Assembly (NCBI GenBank): GCA_027365775.1
Contig: DAHXLX010000015.1
Location: forward strand, 1-55,444
Length of the DNA: 55,444 bases
Direction: 5' to 3'
Source of the DNA: Candidatus Saccharimonadota bacterium
GTDB taxonomy: Bacteria; Patescibacteriota; Saccharimonadia; Saccharimonadales; UBA4665
The notes beneath the pieces are model-generated. The model saw nothing but the letters and a program-made list of their open reading frames with translations. It had not been told where the DNA came from and made no database searches. Made by a program: the position numbers and the translations under genes. Shown here one piece after another: positions 50,983-55,444 of the stretch. The first letter of the stretch is position 1; each line of letters opens with the position of its first letter.

Positions 50983-51546
50983 CTACCCTTTAATGAGAGA
51001 ATTCAAGACCTGATCTAATGCCGGTTGATTAATATTCGCCGGGGCGGTTACTATCAGCCACGGACCGTTAGTTACCGGGAGGCTTAGAACTGTCCGGACA
51101 GTGTGGTTATCGTTATACGCGCCGATGACGGCTGTACCGATTGCCGTCATCACGGATGTGTGCAGCGGTATGTAATCACTTGTAAAATGATTAATTACCG
51201 AGTTGCCAGGCATGACTTGCTCTGAAACGATGATCTGCTGTTTAGCGTAATCGATCGCATAAAAAACTACGTTTGGCTTGACTAACTGAACTGAACTTAG
51301 CTTAAAATTGTAGCCCGCCGGCAGACGATTTTGATCAGGATAATAGACCGGATAGGGAACTGCCGAAAGTATTGATTTGGGGATTGGATCTGCCGGTTGC
51401 CTGAAGATGATAGCAACGATCAGGATGACGATGACCGCCACCAGCACCATGACCAACGCAAAACGGCTACGGTAACTATCTAATTTATGATTAACCGTAA
51501 GCCGGAGCGGAATAGTATTCTTGGTAGTCTGGTTCATATTGATCAA
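50983..51546 (-). CDS. Small membrane-anchored protein of unknown function
   Basis: The protein has 187 residues. A basic cytoplasmic N-terminus of about 28 residues, one membrane helix (about 29-48) and an exported alpha/beta domain (about 60-187) with YPVYYPDQNRLPAGY near its start and GPWLIVTAP near its end. There are no Cys. I do not recognise a family. It converges with the large fibre gene (two bases apart) and is read in the same direction as the next anchored protein. Confidence 0.5.
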   Translation of the reverse strand: MINMNQTTKNTIPLRLTVNHKLDSYRSRFALVMVLVAVIVILIVAIIFRQPADPIPKSILSAVPYPVYYPDQNRLPAGYNFKLSSVQLVKPNVVFYAIDYAKQQIIVSEQVMPGNSVINHFTSDYIPLHTSVMTAIGTAVIGAYNDNHTVRTVLSLPVTNGPWLIVTAPANINQPALDQVLNSLIKG

Positions 51547-51618
51547 TTAACGTCGAGACGGTAACTATTATGTATATATCGGTCGCTATATTCAAACTTA
51601 ATCCTGCGGAACTGATGC

Positions 51619-52104
51619 TTATTGCGCACTATTGCTTACATCCAGAGTTTCGTCCAGCTGCGCCCATTTGGTATGGAAATAGCAGGCAACATAGATCGGC
51701 CAATTGCCCGATGGGGTATTCTGGGGGACGGTCCAGGACCAGGTGATGCTACCGTAGGCGTCGGCGGTTTTCGGAACCAAGCCGGAGTCGGTACTCTTCC
51801 GGCCGTCATAGCTTACAGTAATATCGCACTTGGCGGTAGGTGTTGTCGTAATGATCATTGAGGTGTTAGATCCGGGAGCGACCGGCGAATCCAAGGCCTC
51901 GAGTGCGACACCAACCGGAGTATTTGGCGACGGCTTGGGCGGCGGTTTAACCGTAGCGTAATGAACGTTAATTGCTTTAACCTGGGTAAGCTTGCTACTA
52001 CTGCCGTCACCAATGAAAACATAAACGAAACCAAGTATAAAGAACAGCACCACCAGCAATAGCGCACTTATAACAATTTTTTTCCAGGTTTTGGCTCTAC
52101 TCAT
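51619..52104 (-). CDS. Small membrane-anchored protein with a C-terminal beta domain
   Basis: The protein has 161 residues. A basic N-terminus, a membrane helix (about 11-31), a Pro-rich linker (about 52-65) and an exported domain (about 66-155) with CDITVSYDG, ITWSWTVPQNTPSGNWPIYVACYF: two Cys that could pair, and an Ig-like strand pattern. I do not recognise a family. It resembles small exported domains seen in other CPR proteins. It lies 72 bases upstream of the other anchored gene, so the two may form an operon. Confidence 0.5.
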   Translation of the reverse strand: MSRAKTWKKIVISALLLVVLFFILGFVYVFIGDGSSSKLTQVKAINVHYATVKPPPKPSPNTPVGVALEALDSPVAPGSNTSMIITTTPTAKCDITVSYDGRKSTDSGLVPKTADAYGSITWSWTVPQNTPSGNWPIYVACYFHTKWAQLDETLDVSNSAQ

Positions 52105-52163
52105 TCCGCCTCGCAGCGTTGTGCTTTATTATATATGCTATCGGTTACAATAGGTAGAGGTAA

Positions 52164-52240
52164 GGGGTATTAGCTCAGTTGGCTAGAGCGCGGCATTCGC
52201 ATTGCCGAGGCCGGCGGTTCGACTCCGCCATACTCCACCA
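52164..52240 (+). tRNA. tRNA-Ala (CGC), attachment site of an integrated element
   Basis: The acceptor stem GGGGTAT pairs with ATACTCC (one G-T pair). The anticodon loop TTCGCAT gives CGC (Ala). The T loop TTCGACT and encoded CCA are present. The last 70 bases are also read on the opposite strand as the C-terminus of the serine recombinase, the usual sign of integration into a tRNA 3' end with the gene restored. Confidence 0.95.
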
Positions 52241-53909
52241 GACTTGTCAAGCGCGAACCAGGGACACCGTCAAGGTGTTCCTGGTTCCCCTTTTCCGCCC
52301 CCAAGGCTCTGAGCAGGTCTTCTGCCACTAGAGCCGCCATCGGGTCGGTCAGCCTGGCTCCGACAACTCCCTGATCGTCAACATCGAAGCCCTCCCAGAC
52401 GGCCTGGTTGATCCGCTTCCTGGTAGCGTCACTAGCCCCCAGGTAGACGTCATGCAGCTGACTGACCAGCTTGATCGCGGCACTGACCCGTTTGCTCACC
52501 GTCTCCCAGTCAACCTCGCTGTTGGCCAGTTCACCACCGGCCTGGGCTAGTTCCCGGGTGATCCGGTTCTGTTCCTCTTTGAGCAGGTCAATCGGTACAG
52601 CCTCAGCCATGTAGGCTTGGAGCAGGTTACGCCGTTCAGCTTCCAGCTTGATGATTCGTTTGCGTGCCCTCTCAGCAGCCTTCTCGGCACCATCCAACTG
52701 CCTTTTCATGGCGTTCAATATGCTGTCACGGAACCTAAGCAGCATCCCGCCGCTGAGCTGCAGCGAGTCGTAGCTTGACTCTACCTGGGCTTCAATGATG
52801 TGCGCCGGTACGTAGGGCAGGTCACAGCCTAGGTGCTTGTGCCGGCTCCAACAGAAGAAGTAGTCATAGATGCCACTGCGACCGTGGGCACGTACGAAGC
52901 CCATCTTGGAGCCGCAGCGCTTGCAATAGAGCGAGCCGCGGAGGTAGTGAACATGCTTGCTGGGCTTCTCTCGGGTCTGGGACCGGCTCTGCAGTATCGC
53001 TTGCACTGTGGCGAAGGTCTCGACACTCACCAGCGGTTCGTGCTGGCCGCGGTATTCGGTCCCTCTCCACTGGACCAGCCCGACATAGACCCGGTTCTGC
53101 AGCATGGCGTGGACGTTCTGGATGTAGAGCGGCGCTGCTGGCTTGTGGCGCGTCGGTCGGGTCTTGAGGCCCTTTTCAGTAAGCGCCTCTGTCAGTTGCC
53201 GCAAGGTGTAGTCACCGGTGGCATAGGCTTCAAAGGCCCAAGTGATAAGTGAGGCACGGTCTGGGTCGACTTGGATAGTACGGACAGGTTTGCTGCTCTG
53301 ACCGTCAAACGTCTGTACATTGATGTAGCCGATTGGAGCGCGCCCGTGCATACCGCCTTTTTTGACCTTCTGCTCCATTCCCTTGATTATCTCTGTCGCA
53401 AGGTTACGGCTGTAGAACTCGGCAATAGTGGACATGATGCCGTGCAGCAGCATGCCGGACGGAGTTTCGTCGATACTCTCAGTCACTGAAACGAGCCGGG
53501 CACCAGCCCTCTTGATAGCCAGATTGATCTCGACGTCATCAACGCGGTTCCGGGCGAGCCGGTCAACCTTATGAACTACGACAAAGTCGATATCCCGTTC
53601 GCTAGCCAAACGTTCGAGCAATGCCTGGAGCTGTGGACGGTCGGCTGACCGGGCGGACTCGCCGGCGTCAATGTACTCGTCTACAAAGACAGCCTCCAAG
53701 TCCTCGATCTTCCGCAGGCAAGCCTCACGCTGGGCAGGGATCGAGAAGCCCTCGGCATCCCGGTTGGTGTTGACCTGGCCGAGCGTCGATACCCGCAGGT
53801 AGATGACTGCCCGTGGCTTATAGCTGTCCAACTTCAACCTCGACGCTGCTGACCCGTTGTAAGCACGGGCGCCGGCGGTCGGCTGTCGGGAAGTGGTTGC
53901 TTTGCCCAT
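52170..53909 (-). CDS. Large serine recombinase/integrase
   Basis: The product has 579 residues from the ATG at 53909 (AAGGAGA upstream); a GTG at 53912 is the alternative. The resolvase domain carries AVIYLRVST with the catalytic Ser near 41, then SIPAQREAC and the conserved 'VVHKVDRLARN' block. A recombinase domain (about 205-290) and a Zn-ribbon with CKRCG...CW...CD (about 330-375) follow, then a coiled-coil. The last 22 residues (from VEYGGVEPP to the end) are encoded antisense to tRNA-Ala(CGC). Large serine integrases integrate phages and mobile elements at single sites. GC content is clearly higher than that of the host genes to the left, which marks transfer. Confidence 0.92.
   Translation of the reverse strand: MGKATTSRQPTAGARAYNGSAASRLKLDSYKPRAVIYLRVSTLGQVNTNRDAEGFSIPAQREACLRKIEDLEAVFVDEYIDAGESARSADRPQLQALLERLASERDIDFVVVHKVDRLARNRVDDVEINLAIKRAGARLVSVTESIDETPSGMLLHGIMSTIAEFYSRNLATEIIKGMEQKVKKGGMHGRAPIGYINVQTFDGQSSKPVRTIQVDPDRASLITWAFEAYATGDYTLRQLTEALTEKGLKTRPTRHKPAAPLYIQNVHAMLQNRVYVGLVQWRGTEYRGQHEPLVSVETFATVQAILQSRSQTREKPSKHVHYLRGSLYCKRCGSKMGFVRAHGRSGIYDYFFCWSRHKHLGCDLPYVPAHIIEAQVESSYDSLQLSGGMLLRFRDSILNAMKRQLDGAEKAAERARKRIIKLEAERRNLLQAYMAEAVPIDLLKEEQNRITRELAQAGGELANSEVDWETVSKRVSAAIKLVSQLHDVYLGASDATRKRINQAVWEGFDVDDQGVVGARLTDPMAALVAEDLLRALGAEKGNQEHLDGVPGSRLTSLVEYGGVEPPASAMRMPRSSQLS
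52256..52294 (+). terminator. Strong hairpin with T-tract after tRNA-Ala
   Basis: AACCAGGGACACC (52256-52268) pairs with GGTGTTCCTGGTT (52274-52286) with one mismatch and a five-base loop, followed by CCCCTTTT. On the + strand this is a good intrinsic terminator for the tRNA-Ala transcript. It lies inside the coding end of the recombinase gene. Confidence 0.65.
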
Positions 53910-53920
53910 CACTGTTCTCC

Positions 53921-54562
53921 TTACATTGCTCCTGCGAGCGAGGGGGCTCGCCTATACGTCCAAGTGTCCAGCGCCGGGACCAGGCTCGGCAAGGCCCAGC
54001 CAGTGGTGTCGTTTACGCAGCGCGGGGCCTGTTTAGCCAGCCCGACCTGTTGTAGGCGGACCGACATGGCGGCCTGCGAGGTCTCGAAACGAGCTGCCAG
54101 CGCATCAAGGGTCTGGACCCGCTCGCCCCACGCCTTCTTGAGCCACGGCCGCGGCATGAGCAAGCACCCCGCGAAGTAGTCGCATACCTGTTCGACGGCA
54201 TCGTGACGGGCTGATTCGGGTATGTTGCGGTAGAGCACGTCCATGAACCGGTGGTCCAGGATGTGCTTGAACTCGTGGGCCAGACTAAAACGTTGGCGGG
54301 TCGCCGGCTCGGCGCCGTTCAGCACGATCAGCCACCGCTGTGAGGCCCAGTGGGTCGCACCGGACACCGGTAGCGGGCTCATCCGTCCAACCTGCACACG
54401 CGGTAAGTCGGCGATGATGTCTTCAGGTACTGGGCCACAAGTTATGCCCGAGAGTTCCAGGAAACGCAGGGCTTGCAGCTCGGCTATGCGCAGGGCCTCT
54501 TCTCTAGTGAGGGGCCGGAGCGGCACGATGTCCCGAAGTGTTGCGATTATACCCCGGTTCAT
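53921..54562 (-). CDS. ImmA/IrrE-type metallopeptidase
   Basis: The protein has 213 residues. It contains LAHEFKHILDH with the Zn-binding H96-E97-x-x-H100 motif and a later Glu/Asp (EQVCDYFAGCLLMP), the hallmark of ImmA/IrrE-family proteins. These cleave or inactivate partner repressors of mobile elements, or act as stress regulators. The C-terminal part (about 135-180) contains a winged-helix-like segment. It overlaps the XRE regulator gene by four bases, so the two are coupled, and probably form a switch that controls excision. Confidence 0.85.
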   Translation of the reverse strand: MNRGIIATLRDIVPLRPLTREEALRIAELQALRFLELSGITCGPVPEDIIADLPRVQVGRMSPLPVSGATHWASQRWLIVLNGAEPATRQRFSLAHEFKHILDHRFMDVLYRNIPESARHDAVEQVCDYFAGCLLMPRPWLKKAWGERVQTLDALAARFETSQAAMSVRLQQVGLAKQAPRCVNDTTGWALPSLVPALDTWTYRRAPSLAGAM

Positions 54563-54966
54563 GACGCCACCTGCCTCGGTGCAGCCTTGGGCTTGGGCGG
54601 GAACACCGGCTCGTCCTTAGGGATCCCGTAGTAGCTACGGAGGTACTCGAAATAGCGTTCTAAGTCGGAGATGGCCTCCGGCGGTAGGTTGTACTTAGCG
54701 CGCAGGTAGGGCTGGAAGCTTGGCAGCCGCTTGGGCACGTCATAGCCTGCCAGACCATAGAGATCCTCGACCGGCACCTGCAGTACTTCGGCTATGGTCC
54801 TTAAGTGAGGCGGAGCGGGGTTCTGATAATGCCCATTCTCTAGCTTGTTCCAGTAAGAAGGGTCGAGGTCTGAAGCTTCAGCGGCGTTGGCCAATGACAA
54901 CCCCATGGACAATCGTCGCGACCGGATGTACTCACCTAGCTGGCGGTTACCAACACCTTGGGCCAT
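54559..54966 (-). CDS. XRE-family transcriptional regulator of the element
   Basis: The protein has 135 residues. The helix-turn-helix (about 10-65) has LGEYIRSRRLSMGLSLANAAEASDLDPSYWNKLENG, then a helix and a DLYGLAGY end, typical of XRE/Cro-CI proteins. A C-terminal region (about 75-120) with DLERYFEYLRSYYGIP is probably the dimerisation or ImmA-contact part. GGAGGTGAG precedes the ATG by a few bases: a strong Shine-Dalgarno site, unlike the host genes. It is the likely target of the ImmA/IrrE protein. Confidence 0.85.
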   Translation of the reverse strand: MAQGVGNRQLGEYIRSRRLSMGLSLANAAEASDLDPSYWNKLENGHYQNPAPPHLRTIAEVLQVPVEDLYGLAGYDVPKRLPSFQPYLRAKYNLPPEAISDLERYFEYLRSYYGIPKDEPVFPPKPKAAPRQVAS

Positions 54967-55067
54967 ATCTCACCTCCTTTTCTCTTACCTCCATTGTCGC
55001 AGGAAAATTGCCGAACGTCAATCGTAATTTTGACAATAAAGCCAGTTCCCTGCAGAGAGTAGGGAAG

Positions 55068-55444
55068 CTAGTCAGCAGTGATGTGTTTGGCTGCTGCTTC
55101 AAAGGCTAAAGTGATACTTTGTAGCTCGGATGTCGAAGCACAGGTTAATCCTGAAGTCCTATCCTCATAATAATAGTATGTACTGCCTATGGTAGTACCA
55201 TACGGATATTCTTGCGATATAAGTTCGCCTGATATTGGGTCTGTTTGAGTTGCGGGACTGTGACCCAGTAAACCAATGGCACCGGTCCGTCCGGAATTAC
55301 TATTGTTAGCGTTGCAGCCACTATCATTCAAATGCGTTAGACCAACATAGAAGTTCGGTTTTCCATCAGAACCCACGCCACTATTGCTTGCTACGGCGTA
55401 CGCGTCACTAATAGTAGGCGAGAGAGGTAGCTTGACTCCCCACT
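55068..55444 (-). CDS. C-terminal part of a secreted-type protein, cut by the window edge
   Basis: A leftward frame is open from the right edge of the window to a stop at 55068-55070, giving at least 124 residues. The visible part is Gly/Ser/Asn-rich with two Cys (CNANN and LTCASTSE) and Tyr-rich strands (TYYYYED), consistent with the exported domain of a pilin-like or fibre-type protein. The N-terminus lies outside the window. A GTG at 55376 could serve as an internal start, but the frame continues past it without a stop. Composition is closer to the chromosomal surface genes than to the three element genes. Confidence 0.5.
   Translation of the reverse strand, partial: WGVKLPLSPTISDAYAVASNSGVGSDGKPNFYVGLTHLNDSGCNANNSNSGRTGAIGLLGHSPATQTDPISGELISQEYPYGTTIGSTYYYYEDRTSGLTCASTSELQSITLAFEAAAKHITAD

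Noticed and set aside
1-55444. CRISPR array or cas genes
   Set aside because: No regularly spaced direct repeats and no Cas-like protein were seen.

Overview
The window looks like chromosome from a Patescibacteria/CPR bacterium, most likely a Saccharibacteria (TM7) lineage. This is inferred from gene style, not from a marker gene: many type IV pilin-like single-helix proteins, a baeRF-family protein, very large secreted fibre-like proteins, compact genes, and many start codons sitting six nucleotides after a -10-like hexamer with no Shine-Dalgarno sequence (leaderless style). TGA is used as a stop, so the code is standard. No rRNA or CRISPR array is present.

Layout. 1-8.5 kb is AT-richer and gene-poor: the 3' end of a MerA-like reductase, a CBU_0592-like membrane protein, two paralogous pilin-like proteins, a decayed gene, an operon of TMEM43-like, LURP-one/scramblase-like and TM2-domain proteins with Pro/Gln-rich tails, and a signal peptidase I homologue whose catalytic Ser position is Gly. 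8.6-33 kb is denser: a lytic-transglycosylase-like protein, a P-type ATPase, a mycothiol-like trio (mycoredoxin, PIG-L deacetylase, MshC-like ligase), a secreted GH59 galactocerebrosidase-like enzyme with a ricin-type lectin domain, an Rpf-like enzyme, FkbM methyltransferase, CYTH protein, VIT1/CCC1 transporter, a Fur-family regulator divergent from a NicO-like permease across a Nur-box-like operator, HAD hydrolase, degenerate YraN, GGDEF protein, UPF0104-like membrane protein, baeRF protein, MFS exporter, tRNA-Cys and tRNA-Leu.

33.4-39.4 kb is the most unusual part: an overlapping operon in the order X-b-delta-alpha-gamma-beta-epsilon. The F1 part looks catalytically competent, but subunits a and c are absent. 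In the c position is a 283-residue exported protein that ends in a two-helix hairpin with a c-subunit-like Arg-Asn-Pro loop and no membrane carboxylate. I read this as a candidate ATP-driven rotary machine bearing an extracellular domain, not an ion-coupled ATP synthase. It is followed (39.4-52.1 kb) by a surface-protein island: a membrane-anchored fibre protein, three paralogous secreted proteins, a DUF916-like anchored protein, an Ig/PKD-like anchored protein, a 1715-residue fibre-like protein with three tandem modules, and two small anchored proteins. Any functional link between motor and fibres rests on proximity only.

52.2-55 kb is an integrated element: a large serine recombinase whose C-terminus is encoded antisense to tRNA-Ala(CGC), an ImmA/IrrE-type protein and an XRE regulator. 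These genes are GC-rich and have strong Shine-Dalgarno sites, unlike the host genes. The far end of the element is not in the window; a partial secreted-type protein runs off the right edge.
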